From Woeseiaceae bacterium (lineage in GTDB: Bacteria > Pseudomonadota > Gammaproteobacteria > Steroidobacterales > Woeseiaceae), in the NCBI GenBank assembly GCA_021773135.1, contig JAJFKP010000051.1, positions 1 to 64,000 of the forward strand: DNA of 64,000 nucleotides. Reading direction: 5' to 3'. Of the stretch, positions 1 to 8,543 are shown in pieces. The translations under genes and the position numbers were made by a program. The notes under the pieces are model-generated. The model saw only the letters and a program-made list of their open reading frames with translations. It did no database searches and had not been told where the DNA came from. The stretch's first letter is position 1. Every line of letters starts with the position of its first letter.

Positions 1-1520
1 GCTGCCTGGGCGGTCACCTCACCGCTAACAGCATTGGCGACATTCGACCACCATAATTGAGCCAGTTTCGGGTAGTCAGGAACGTTAGTGCCTGTTGGTG
101 TCCAGAGGACGCGCGCCGGACTGCGATAGAACTCGACCAGCCCACCCAGTTTTGGTGCCATTTCCGTCATCGTTTCTGAAACAAGATCGGAATGGCGAAT
201 GGGGGTGAGGCCGACAATCGTTTTTTTCAGTGATACCGTTTTCGATGTCACAAATTGTGCATACAGCCAGGCGGCTTTGCGGCGTTCCAGTGGCGTACTC
301 TTTAACAGGGTCCAGGAGCCGGTATCCTGGTAACCGAGCTTCATGCCCTCCTGCCAATAGGGGCCGTGCGGAGACGGGGCCATGCGCCATTTCGGCGTGC
401 CGTCGTCATTGACCACGGCGAGTCCGGGAAGAATCATGTCTGCAGTAAAAGTTGTGTACCAGAATATTTGTTGTGCGATGCGACCTTGCGCCGGCACAGG
501 ACCTGCCTCCGAGAACGTCATGCCGCCCGCTTCCGGGGGCGCATATCGTTGCAACCAATCGATGTATTTCTGCAGAGCGTAGACCGCTGCCGGACCGTTT
601 GCGGCACCACCGCGGGTAACGGACGAGCCAACCGGGCGACAGTTCTCGACCCGAATCCCCCATTCATCGACAGGGAGGCCGTTTGGAATGCCTTTGTCGC
701 CGGCGCCGGCCATGGAAAGCCAGGAGTCAGTAAAACGCCAGCCGAGCGACGGATCTTTCTTGCCGTAATCCATGTGGCCAAATACCTGTTCGCCGTCGAT
801 CTCCCTGACCTGTTCAGAAAAGAATTCGGCAATATCTTCATATGCGGACCAGTTGACCGGTACGCCCAGGGGATAACCATAATGCGCCTCAAAGCGCGCC
901 ATCAGCTCGGGGTCGGTGAACCAGTCGTAGCGAAACCAATAGAGATTGGCGAACTGCTGGTCCGGTAGCTGGTATATCTTGCCGTCCGGCCCGGTCGTAA
1001 AACTGATGCCGATAAAATCGTCGAGATCGAGCGTCGGCGAGGTGACGTCGGCGCCTTCTCCACTCATGAAATCACTGAGCGGGACGACGTAGCCGTAACG
1101 GGCGTGCGTGCCAATAAGGTCCGAATCGTTGACATAGGCATCGTAGACGTTCTCACCGGACTGCATTTGCGTCTGCAGCTTTTCGATGACATCGCCTTCC
1201 TGAATCAGGTCGTGCGTGACGCGAATACCGGTAATGTCAAAAAATGCCTCTGCGAGCGTGGTGCTCTCGTATTCGTGGGTCGTAAGCGTTTCCGAAACAA
1301 CATTGATGGTTGTCCCGCGCAATCCTTCGGCGGCCGCGGTGAACCAGGCAAGCTCAGCCTGTTGCTGACCATCCGTCAGCGTCGACGGCTGAAATTCCTC
1401 GCTTATCCAGCGCTTTGCGTTGGCCGCATAGTCAATGTTCTCAATCGCTGCCGACCGGTCGCTGCTGCCAGAACAGCCATACAGCATTATTGCGAGCACA
1501 ATCAAACGCCATGCAGTCAC
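1..1520 (-). CDS. glpV: Glycerol-type ABC transporter substrate-binding lipoprotein (GlpV-like), partial
   Basis: This is the extracytoplasmic solute-binding component of an ABC importer, and its C-terminus is cut off by the window edge (about 506 codons visible). It starts at a GTG preceded by GAGGGA seven bases upstream. The N-terminus is a short hydrophobic stretch ending in LYGCSG, consistent with a lipoprotein signal anchored at Cys16. The mature part resembles family 1 sugar/glycerol binding proteins, with long Trp- and Tyr-rich segments. It is the last gene of a minus-strand set ordered ATPase, ATPase, permease, permease, small DUF2160 protein, binding protein. That is the published glpSTPQUV glycerol-uptake order of Rhizobium. 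The glycerol assignment rests on this gene order; another polyol or sugar cannot be excluded from sequence alone. Confidence 0.82.
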   Translation of the reverse strand, partial: MTAWRLIVLAIMLYGCSGSSDRSAAIENIDYAANAKRWISEEFQPSTLTDGQQQAELAWFTAAAEGLRGTTINVVSETLTTHEYESTTLAEAFFDITGIRVTHDLIQEGDVIEKLQTQMQSGENVYDAYVNDSDLIGTHARYGYVVPLSDFMSGEGADVTSPTLDLDDFIGISFTTGPDGKIYQLPDQQFANLYWFRYDWFTDPELMARFEAHYGYPLGVPVNWSAYEDIAEFFSEQVREIDGEQVFGHMDYGKKDPSLGWRFTDSWLSMAGAGDKGIPNGLPVDEWGIRVENCRPVGSSVTRGGAANGPAAVYALQKYIDWLQRYAPPEAGGMTFSEAGPVPAQGRIAQQIFWYTTFTADMILPGLAVVNDDGTPKWRMAPSPHGPYWQEGMKLGYQDTGSWTLLKSTPLERRKAAWLYAQFVTSKTVSLKKTIVGLTPIRHSDLVSETMTEMAPKLGGLVEFYRSPARVLWTPTGTNVPDYPKLAQLWWSNVANAVSGEVTAQA

Positions 1521-1564
1521 ATTCTTTCCCTCATTTGGATCTCTGAAATTCAACTAACGTGGCG

Positions 1565-1837
1565 CTACCCCCACCGCATCAGTACTACGGCCCAAGCTAT
1601 GGACAGTAACGATGCTATCAGGATTGGACCGGAAAATGTGCCTAGCCAGACGAGATGAATGAACGCAGCGCTAAGCAGACTGATGAAAAAGCGGTCGCCC
1701 CGCGTCGTCATCATTGGCAGGAAACCGCGTGCAGTATCAGTGGGCTTCCTCAGTTCCCAGACCGTCATTATTGCGAGTGCCAGAGCGATGCCGATAAAGA
1801 ATACGGCTGTCGGCGCGGTCCACGCCATCCAGCTCAC
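1565..1837 (-). CDS. glpU: DUF2160 small membrane protein of the glycerol ABC transporter (GlpU-like)
   Basis: A 90-residue integral membrane protein with three hydrophobic stretches and the DUF2160 hallmark segments MAWTAPTAVFF, MTVWE and MTTRGDRFFI. Its biochemical role is unknown; in the family it is always found with GlpPQ-type permeases. I chose the GTG at 1837 because GGGAGAG lies just upstream and the GTGA overlaps the stop of the permease, suggesting translational coupling. An ATG nine bases further in (1828) is the alternative. The gene sits between the second permease and the binding protein, as in glpSTPQUV operons. Confidence 0.85.
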   Translation of the reverse strand: MSWMAWTAPTAVFFIGIALALAIMTVWELRKPTDTARGFLPMMTTRGDRFFISLLSAAFIHLVWLGTFSGPILIASLLSIAWAVVLMRWG

Positions 1838-2634
1838 GACACTCTCCCGAGTGCGAAACCCTTCACCAGGTGATTGCGAACAAACCAGACAACCAATACA
1901 CCGGGTAGCACGGTCAACACGCCCGCCGCAGCCAGCACGCCCCAATCCATCCCGGATGCACTAACGGTTCGTGTCATCACTACGACTATCGGCTTGCTGG
2001 CAGCCCCGGACAGCGTACGCGCCAGCAGTAGTTCAACCCAACTGAACATGAAGCAGAAAAAAAGCGTGACACCAATTGCGCCACGATTAATCGGGAGAAA
2101 AATGCGAAAAAAGAAGTACGGAAAACTGTGCCCATCAATCTTTGCCAATTCATCGAGCTCGCGTGGCACCGCCGAAAAGAAACCCTCCAGAATCCATACG
2201 GACAGCGGGACGGTGAAGAGGCAATGCGCCAGCGCCACAGCCAGTGGCGTATCAAACAACCCGATCGCCGAGTACAGCTGAAAAAAGGGCAGCAGAAACA
2301 CCGCCGGTGGCGCCATGCGATTGGTGAGCAGCCAGAAAAACAGCTGCTTGTCTCCCAGGAAACGGTAGCGGGAGAACGCGTAAGCCGCAGGAATCGCTAC
2401 CGCTAGCGAAATCACGGTGTTTATGACGACATACGCTAGCGAGTTGCCGAATGCCTCATACCAGACCGGGTTGGAAATGATCTCCGCGAAGTTAGCCAGC
2501 GTCGGTGAGTTCGGCAACAGTGCGAAATCACCAACGATGTCAGCATTGCTGCGTATCGCCATCGACATCAACCAGTAGAGCGGCACCACGAGATAAATCA
2601 CGTAGGCAATCAGTACCCAGCGACTACGAATCAT
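1834..2634 (-). CDS. glpQ: ABC transporter permease, second subunit (GlpQ-like)
   Basis: A 266-residue inner-membrane permease of the MalG/UgpE class. About six hydrophobic segments are visible. The cytoplasmic coupling motif (EAA loop) is seen around RELDELAKIDGHSFPYFF, with the conserved Gly. The open frame extends upstream, but the start MIRSRWVLIAY gives a normal N-terminus and overlaps the previous permease gene by only 11 bases. It should pair with the preceding permease to form the translocation channel for glycerol or a similar small polyol. The neighbouring DUF2160 gene overlaps its stop codon. Confidence 0.85.
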   Translation of the reverse strand: MIRSRWVLIAYVIYLVVPLYWLMSMAIRSNADIVGDFALLPNSPTLANFAEIISNPVWYEAFGNSLAYVVINTVISLAVAIPAAYAFSRYRFLGDKQLFFWLLTNRMAPPAVFLLPFFQLYSAIGLFDTPLAVALAHCLFTVPLSVWILEGFFSAVPRELDELAKIDGHSFPYFFFRIFLPINRGAIGVTLFFCFMFSWVELLLARTLSGAASKPIVVVMTRTVSASGMDWGVLAAAGVLTVLPGVLVVWFVRNHLVKGFALGRVS

Positions 2635-3493
2635 CGTTTCGAACCACGCTTGAATAGAACAGCCAGCAAAACAGCAGAATGAACAGGAAGTAGATAACCG
2701 AAAACGCCGCAGCAGGGCCGAGATCAAACTGGCCCACCGCCATCGTGGTGAGATACTGGCTCAGGAATGTCGTCGCATTGCCGGGACCGCCACCGGTCAG
2801 CACAAACGGCTCCGTGTAAATCATGAAACTGTCCATCAGCCGCAGCAATATTGCGATGATGAGCACGCCACGTAAACGGGGCAGCTCGATCAGCCGGAAA
2901 ATCTGCCACCTGTTAGCGCCGTCGATTTCGGCCGCCTGGTAAAAGGGCCGCGGGATTGCCGTCAGCCCGGCGAAGGCCAATAGAGCAACCAGGGAGGTCC
3001 AGTGCCAGACGTCCATGGCGACAATCGTAATCCAGGCGTGAGTAGGATCCGTGGCGTAGTTGTAAGGTATGCCAAGCGCGTTGATCCCGACACCAAGCAA
3101 ACCAATGTCGGGCCTGGCGAAAATCTGCCAGATCGTCGCAACGACATTCCACGGAATGAGCAACGGTAATGCCAGCAGAATCAGAATGAAGGGCGTTAGC
3201 TTCGAGTTCCTGGGGATTCCTTTTGCCACCGCGATGCCAAGCGGAATCTCGATTAGCAATATAGTCCCGCTAAAAACAACCTGGCGCACAAACGCACTTA
3301 GAAACCGGGGATCATTCAGTGTTTCCCGATACCACTCGAAACCGACAAAAAATCGTGTGTTGAAATCCAGAATGTCCTGCACCGAATAATTCACGACAGT
3401 CATGAGTGGAATGACGGCGCTGAATGCAACGATCAGCACGACCGGCAACACGCCGAACCAGGCGCGATTGTCACGTGGTTTAAGCGAGCGCAC
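2624..3493 (-). CDS. glpP: ABC transporter permease, first subunit (GlpP-like)
   Basis: A 289-residue inner-membrane permease of the MalF/UgpA class. It has a run of Val/Leu-rich transmembrane segments, the segment VVNYSVQD typical of the glycerol-type subfamily, and an EAA loop near AAEIDGANRWQIFRLIELP. The reading frame is open further upstream, to 3529. I chose the GTG at 3493 because it places eight residues before NRAWF and overlaps the upstream ATPase stop by 14 bases, which fits the compact operon. Together with the next gene it should form the membrane channel of the importer. Confidence 0.83.
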   Translation of the reverse strand: MRSLKPRDNRAWFGVLPVVLIVAFSAVIPLMTVVNYSVQDILDFNTRFFVGFEWYRETLNDPRFLSAFVRQVVFSGTILLIEIPLGIAVAKGIPRNSKLTPFILILLALPLLIPWNVVATIWQIFARPDIGLLGVGINALGIPYNYATDPTHAWITIVAMDVWHWTSLVALLAFAGLTAIPRPFYQAAEIDGANRWQIFRLIELPRLRGVLIIAILLRLMDSFMIYTEPFVLTGGGPGNATTFLSQYLTTMAVGQFDLGPAAAFSVIYFLFILLFCWLFYSSVVRNDDS

Positions 3494-4499
3494 TTTCACC
3501 CACCCTGGTCTTACCAGCAAAAACGACATACCGATTCACGCGGAGCGCGATATCAGCACCCACATCCAGATTCGCCATACTACGTACCGCAATTTCACCA
3601 AATCTCGTGTCCAGCGTGATCAGTCCCATCGGCACGCCGTTTTCAGTGGACTGCATTCGAATTCGCTTGATCGACCCGGCGATGGGGCCCTGCGCATCGA
3701 TTAAAGCCCATTCCGGTCGAAAACCGATGCGCTCGCCGTGCGCCACACCCAGTGCCGATGCGGGCACAAAATTCATGCCTGGACTGCCCACGAAATGACC
3801 GACAAATTCATGCGCCGGCGATTGATAGATTTCCTCTGGCGTGCCGGTCTGCAGAATGCCGTCTGCTGTCAATACGGAAACGCGCTCCGCGAAAGTGAGT
3901 GCTTCAGTCTGATCATGTGTGACGTAAATCATGGTGACGCCCAGATCAGACTGCGCTTTCAGCAAGGCCTGTCGAAGCCGCCACTTTTTCCTGGGCTCGA
4001 CCGCCGTCAATGGTTCGTCCAGCAGAACCAGGGAAGTATCGGGCCGGGTAAGCGCTTTGCCGACTGCAACGAGCTGCTTTTCCGAAAGGGTGAGCGTGCC
4101 GGGTTTGCGTTTGTGAAGTGCAGCAATGCCAAGTTCAGCGCTTACGTAATCAACACGTTCGGCAATTCTGGCCGCGGATGCACGCCTGGTTTGTAGTGGA
4201 AAGGCTAAGTTCTCAAACACCGAAAGGGACTCGTAAAGAACCGGAAACTGGAAAACCTGGGCCACGTTTCGTATGCGCCCGGCAAGGGCTGACACATCCT
4301 CACTGTCAAAAAGTATCCGCCCGCCCGTCGGTGACAGAATTCCGGACAGCAGATTTAATAAGGTTGTTTTACCGGCACCGCTGGCGCCGAGGAGTGCGTG
4401 AGCCTCACCGTTCGCTATGTCCAGCTGTAAATCTTCCAGCGTATTGGTATCGGCGCCCGGATACCGAAATGACAACTTATCGAGTCTTATGCCTGCCAT
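3480..4499 (-). CDS. glpT: ABC transporter ATPase with degenerate signature motif (GlpT-like)
   Basis: A 339-residue nucleotide-binding subunit with a C-terminal TOBE-like regulatory domain from about residue 235. Visible motifs are Walker A GASGAGKTT (38-46), Walker B LVLLDEP (157-163) and an intact H-loop in YVTHDQTEA (His195). The ABC signature, normally LSGGQ, reads LSEKQ (about 138-142). The start ATG follows the stop of the upstream ATPase by one base. Known GlpT-type subunits share this lost signature, so the protein probably works only as a heterodimer with GlpS, whose own H-loop is missing. Confidence 0.86.
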   Translation of the reverse strand: MAGIRLDKLSFRYPGADTNTLEDLQLDIANGEAHALLGASGAGKTTLLNLLSGILSPTGGRILFDSEDVSALAGRIRNVAQVFQFPVLYESLSVFENLAFPLQTRRASAARIAERVDYVSAELGIAALHKRKPGTLTLSEKQLVAVGKALTRPDTSLVLLDEPLTAVEPRKKWRLRQALLKAQSDLGVTMIYVTHDQTEALTFAERVSVLTADGILQTGTPEEIYQSPAHEFVGHFVGSPGMNFVPASALGVAHGERIGFRPEWALIDAQGPIAGSIKRIRMQSTENGVPMGLITLDTRFGEIAVRSMANLDVGADIALRVNRYVVFAGKTRVGESALA

Positions 4500-4500
4500 G

Positions 4501-5454
4501 CTAGATGCACACCACGTCATCTGCGCTTGCAAACAGATCGATGGTCGTGCCGACATCGATTGCACGCATTCCGTGGCAACGTACCACCCAATGGCGGCCC
4601 CCGACCTCGCCGTGGATGAACGAATCGTTGCCATTCGTTTCATTAGCAGTGACCAGCATTTTGAAATCAACATTGCCCGGAACATCGTCATTCCCGATAA
4701 GCACATGCTCGGGACGCAGCGCGCAGGAATCGCCAGAACTTTCAAAGTGATTGATGATTGGCTCGGCCAGCAACTCCATTGCTGCAAAGCTTTCGGGGAA
4801 TCGATAAACGTCGATTGGAGTGCCTGCCTGTATCTTTGCTCCGTCTTTCAACAGAAGAATCTGATCACCTAGCGCAAACGCGTCCCGCGGATCGCTGCTG
4901 GTATAGATTACGACCGTGCTGGTCTTGCCGAACAGGTCGCGTAATTCATTCTCGAGCGATTCGCGCAACTTGAAATCAAGGTTGGCGAGCGGTTCGTCGA
5001 GCAACAGAATTTGCGCATCTTTAGCCAGTGCGCGCGCAATTGCCAGGCGCTGCTGTTGCCCACCCGACAATTCATGCGGCAGGCGATCCAGAAACTCTGC
5101 TATCTGTAACATCGACGCAAGCTCGACGACTTTTCTGTCCCGTTCAACAGCGGGTAATCGACGAGCCACCATGGGTGACGCGATGTTTTCGCTGACGGTC
5201 AGGTTCGGGTAATTCACGAATGCCTGGTAGACCAGGCCGACGGGACGATGCTGTGGTGCGAGGTTGCCCAGCTTACAATCGTCAACACTGATCGTGCCGC
5301 TGGCCCGCGTGTGCAGTCCCGCAATCAGGCGACAAAGATCCGTCTTGCCAGCATTATTCGAGCCCAGGACGACAGATATTTCCCCGGCCTGAAACACATG
5401 ATCGAATCCCTCGACAGCGTCAGCGCGCAGTCGCACATCTGTCAGTTCAAGCAT
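4501..5454 (-). CDS. glpS: ABC transporter ATPase lacking the H-loop His (GlpS-like)
   Basis: A 317-residue nucleotide-binding subunit that appears to open the glycerol-type operon, 82 bases after tctA. Motifs are Walker A GSNNAGKT (31-38), an intact signature LSGGQQQR (129-136) and Walker B ILLLDEP with Glu154. At the H-loop position, where family members have His, the sequence is YTSSDPRD, with Ser187. A TOBE-like tail follows. With GlpT it should make an asymmetric dimer containing one complete and one degenerate ATP site. No strong Shine-Dalgarno precedes the ATG. Confidence 0.86.
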   Translation of the reverse strand: MLELTDVRLRADAVEGFDHVFQAGEISVVLGSNNAGKTDLCRLIAGLHTRASGTISVDDCKLGNLAPQHRPVGLVYQAFVNYPNLTVSENIASPMVARRLPAVERDRKVVELASMLQIAEFLDRLPHELSGGQQQRLAIARALAKDAQILLLDEPLANLDFKLRESLENELRDLFGKTSTVVIYTSSDPRDAFALGDQILLLKDGAKIQAGTPIDVYRFPESFAAMELLAEPIINHFESSGDSCALRPEHVLIGNDDVPGNVDFKMLVTANETNGNDSFIHGEVGGRHWVVRCHGMRAIDVGTTIDLFASADDVVCI

Positions 5455-5536
5455 TCGATTTCATTTTATTGCGCTGCTCCGGGGACATTCGCATCTTTAC
5501 AATCGATACCTGCTGAATGTGACGGTAAAATCCAGG

Positions 5537-7063
5537 TCACTCGGACATCGTATCAGGGTGCCGAAAACGACGGCCACCTCTGAGCGTCGAAACCATCGGC
5601 ACCATTAGCGTCAGCAATGTAATGATCATGATTGTCAGGGTGATCGGCCGTTGCCAAAGAAACGCAAATGAGCCGTCCCAGATCAGTAGCGCACGACGCA
5701 AGTTGTCCTCCAGCATGCCGCCCAGGATAAAGCCGAGCAACAAGGGCGCGAGTGGATAATCCAGGACCCGGAAAACAACGGCAATGACGCCGATTACGAC
5801 CATCATGGTCAGGTCAACCGTATTGAATGATACGAGATATACGCCCATGAGCGAAAAGAACAGGATGATTGGCGTTAACAGCTGTCGAGGCACGCGCAAC
5901 AATTTAGAGATGTAAGGAATCAACGGTAAGTTAAGCACCAGGAGCACGATGTTGCCGACATACATGGAAATGATGACCGACCAGAATACGGCCGGGTTGT
6001 CGATGTAAAGCCGCGGGCCCGGCTGCACCCCGTACGACAACAGTGCTCCCAGCATTACTGCCGTCGTGGCAGACCCGGGAATTCCGAGCGTCAGGAGCGG
6101 CACGAATGAACCCGTGGATGCGGCATTGTTGGCCGTCTCGGGCGCTGCGAGACCGCGATAACTACCCCGGCCAAACTCGTCTTGCTTGTCGTCCGGCGCA
6201 AGATTGCGTTCCATGCCGTACGCAAGGAATGAGGCGATGGTCGCACCGGCACCTGGCAGAATGCCAACAAAGAACCCGAGAATGGACGATCGTGCGACCG
6301 CAGGCGCGATATCGTTGCGTTCTTCTCTGGAAACAGACAGCGACCCGAGACTCGAACTGTGCAGATTACTTGCAGGCGCAGATCCACCTGCATTCTTGAG
6401 TATGACAATCAGGGCTTCCGCCAACGCGAATGTCGCCATTGACAGCAGCAGGAAACTGATGCCGTCATACAGGTCGGCATTGCCGAAAGTGAAGCGCTGA
6501 ATACCCGATGGATCCTCGCCCACAGTGGCCAGCATAAGACCGAGAAGCGTCATCAGGATCGCTTTCAGGACCTGGCCTTTGCCGGAAAACGCTGCGATCG
6601 CGGTGCAGCCAAACAGCATTAGTGCGAAGTAGTCAGCTGACTGAAAACTCAAGCTGACCTTAGCGAGGATTGGCACGAAGACCAGAAGCAGCACCGCACC
6701 AATCGTTCCGCCGGCGAAAGAACTATAGGCGGCAATTGCCAATGCCTTGCCGGCACGCCCGCTCTGCGCAAGCGGATAGCCGTCAAATGCGGTGGCAACC
6801 GCACCGGATACACCGGGCGCATTAATAAGGATGGCTGACGTCGATCCACCAAAGACTGCCCCATAATAGACGCCGGCTATCAGGATAAGTCCGGATGCCG
6901 GATCGAGCCCGTAGGTAATCGGTATCATTAGCGCGATTGCCGACACCGGCCCGAGACCTGGCAGCATGCCTATGAAAGTTCCAGCAAAACATCCCAGTAA
7001 CACCATCATCAGGTTGATCGGCGAAAACGCTGTGTATAAACCTGTGATGATGCCGTCAATCAA
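5537..7063 (-). CDS. tctA: Tripartite tricarboxylate transporter, large membrane subunit TctA
   Basis: A 508-residue inner-membrane protein, the usual TctA length, with about a dozen hydrophobic segments. The N-terminal signature GMLPGLGPVSAIALMIPIT and the downstream GGSTSAILINAPG are typical of the family. The large subunit forms the cation-coupled transport channel for di- or tricarboxylates. The start is a TTG at 7063 that overlaps the tctB stop by four bases (TTGA), pointing to coupled translation. It is the third gene of a tctC-tctB-tctA run. The actual substrate cannot be read from the sequence. Confidence 0.93.
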   Translation of the reverse strand: MIDGIITGLYTAFSPINLMMVLLGCFAGTFIGMLPGLGPVSAIALMIPITYGLDPASGLILIAGVYYGAVFGGSTSAILINAPGVSGAVATAFDGYPLAQSGRAGKALAIAAYSSFAGGTIGAVLLLVFVPILAKVSLSFQSADYFALMLFGCTAIAAFSGKGQVLKAILMTLLGLMLATVGEDPSGIQRFTFGNADLYDGISFLLLSMATFALAEALIVILKNAGGSAPASNLHSSSLGSLSVSREERNDIAPAVARSSILGFFVGILPGAGATIASFLAYGMERNLAPDDKQDEFGRGSYRGLAAPETANNAASTGSFVPLLTLGIPGSATTAVMLGALLSYGVQPGPRLYIDNPAVFWSVIISMYVGNIVLLVLNLPLIPYISKLLRVPRQLLTPIILFFSLMGVYLVSFNTVDLTMMVVIGVIAVVFRVLDYPLAPLLLGFILGGMLEDNLRRALLIWDGSFAFLWQRPITLTIMIITLLTLMVPMVSTLRGGRRFRHPDTMSE

Positions 7064-7557
7064 TTGCTTAGGCCCGCCAAAAAGCGAAACAGATCACCGG
7101 AATCCAGGTAAATACCAAAGGCCTGAGTCAACATTGACCAGAGAAACATTACCAGTGCCAATGCAACAGTTGCACTCAACAGGAGTCGACGTTCCCCCAG
7201 GATCAGGAAACCCGAGTGCAGGAACAGGTAGCTGGCAAGAATGAAGCCCAACGAGTCGAAAACAAATGCATAGACCGCCATAGATAAAACAAGCAGCAGC
7301 GTTGGCAACCAGCTAAACCCCTGCACCGCCGCGTTAATGCGGCCGTCTCCCGCGCGCCGGGTACTGACAATCAGTTCCAGCAATGCGAACGCAATCGCGG
7401 CAATCGATAATCCAACAGGTAGCGTCCTCGCGTTGAATGAGTCATCGCCTGCGGTGGGATCAAGCGGCAATCCTAGTGCATATTTCAGATACACGATCGC
7501 AAACACCAAGATCAGCAGGCTGCCCACTCTGTCTTTGTTGTTCAGCAGGTACATCAT
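7060..7557 (-). CDS. tctB: Tripartite tricarboxylate transporter, small membrane subunit TctB
   Basis: A 165-residue membrane protein with four predicted transmembrane segments, matching the small TctB/DUF1468 subunit in size and layout. Sequence conservation in this family is low, so the call leans on its place between tctC and tctA. Its start codon overlaps the tctC stop by one base (TGATG) and its stop overlaps the tctA start. The three genes are almost certainly co-translated. Confidence 0.88.
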   Translation of the reverse strand: MMYLLNNKDRVGSLLILVFAIVYLKYALGLPLDPTAGDDSFNARTLPVGLSIAAIAFALLELIVSTRRAGDGRINAAVQGFSWLPTLLLVLSMAVYAFVFDSLGFILASYLFLHSGFLILGERRLLLSATVALALVMFLWSMLTQAFGIYLDSGDLFRFLAGLSN

Positions 7558-8525
7558 CAGTTAAGAAAACCCAGCTCTTGCAAGAGCGCGGACATTTCCT
7601 GTTCCTGCTGATTCAGAAATGCCACGAAATCATCGCCCGCCACGAAAAAGTCTGTCCAGCCACGACTCTCTCGCACGGACTGCCACTCTTCTGTCTCGTA
7701 CATGCCAGCAAGTATTCGTTCAAACTGAAGGCGTTGCGTGTCGGTCGTACCGGGTGCAGCAAAGAACCCTCGCCAGTTCGAAAATACCGCTGGCACGCCC
7801 TGCTCTGTGAGCGTCGGTATGTCGGGAACCCGCTCAAGTCGCTCAGGTGCCGTGGTGGCGAGAATGCGCACCTCTCCCTGGTCCGCAAGCGCGATTGCTT
7901 CGCTGAGACCCGTTGAAAGAATCTGCGTTTCGCCTGACAACAACCCCACCATCGCATGGGCGCCGGCATTGTAGGGGATGTATTTCAATTGCCTGGCGTC
8001 GAGGCCGGATTTCTGGAAGGCAAGCGCCGCCACTATATGGTCAGTGCTTGCGCGTGAGGATCCGCCTGCAACATTGACGCCGCGTGGATTGTTCGAAAAG
8101 TCGTCGACAACGTCTTGCCATTTAAGGTAAAGCGAATCCACGCGAACGACAAGCGCCCCATAATCAACGACTACGCTGGCGACGGGTACAATGTCGTGGT
8201 ACGACTGCGGGTATATTTTCCGCAATGACCTTAAGATGATCGGTGAAGAACTGATCATGAGTGTATTTTGCTGGCGATCCGCAGTTTCAATCAGGTGTGA
8301 CAACGCTCGGGCGCCGCCACCGCCGGACAGGTTTTCATAGGACGATGCATCGATAGCGCCGGCACGTGCAAGCGCCTCTCCAACGCCGCGCGCCGTGGCA
8401 TCCCATCCGCCTCCGGCACCTCCTGGAATCAGGAAATGAATCCTTTCTGCCGCGAAACCCGGACCAGCAAGTACCAGGACCAGCAGCAACGCCGGAATTC
8501 TGCATTTCATCGACCGTTGCCACAT
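7557..8525 (-). CDS. tctC: Tripartite tricarboxylate transporter, periplasmic binding protein TctC
   Basis: A 322-residue exported solute-binding protein. The N-terminus (MKCRIPALLLVLVLAGPGFAA) is a clear signal peptide; the upstream ATG at 8525 adds five residues and 8510 is the alternative. The mature protein begins with the TctC/Bug motif IHFLIPGGAGGGWDATARG, followed by ENLSGGGGARA. It delivers a carboxylate to TctAB. It lies 18 bases after the CocE-like gene, so the hydrolase and transporter are probably transcribed together, and the hydrolase product may be the transported acid (inference). Confidence 0.92.
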   Translation of the reverse strand: MWQRSMKCRIPALLLVLVLAGPGFAAERIHFLIPGGAGGGWDATARGVGEALARAGAIDASSYENLSGGGGARALSHLIETADRQQNTLMISSSPIILRSLRKIYPQSYHDIVPVASVVVDYGALVVRVDSLYLKWQDVVDDFSNNPRGVNVAGGSSRASTDHIVAALAFQKSGLDARQLKYIPYNAGAHAMVGLLSGETQILSTGLSEAIALADQGEVRILATTAPERLERVPDIPTLTEQGVPAVFSNWRGFFAAPGTTDTQRLQFERILAGMYETEEWQSVRESRGWTDFFVAGDDFVAFLNQQEQEMSALLQELGFLN

Positions 8526-8543
8526 TCAATTATCAGCCGGTTG

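Noticed and set aside
366-968. Plus-strand ORF of about 200 codons at the left edge
   Set aside because: Antisense to the glycerol-type binding protein, whose reading frame is open through the window edge with clear protein features.
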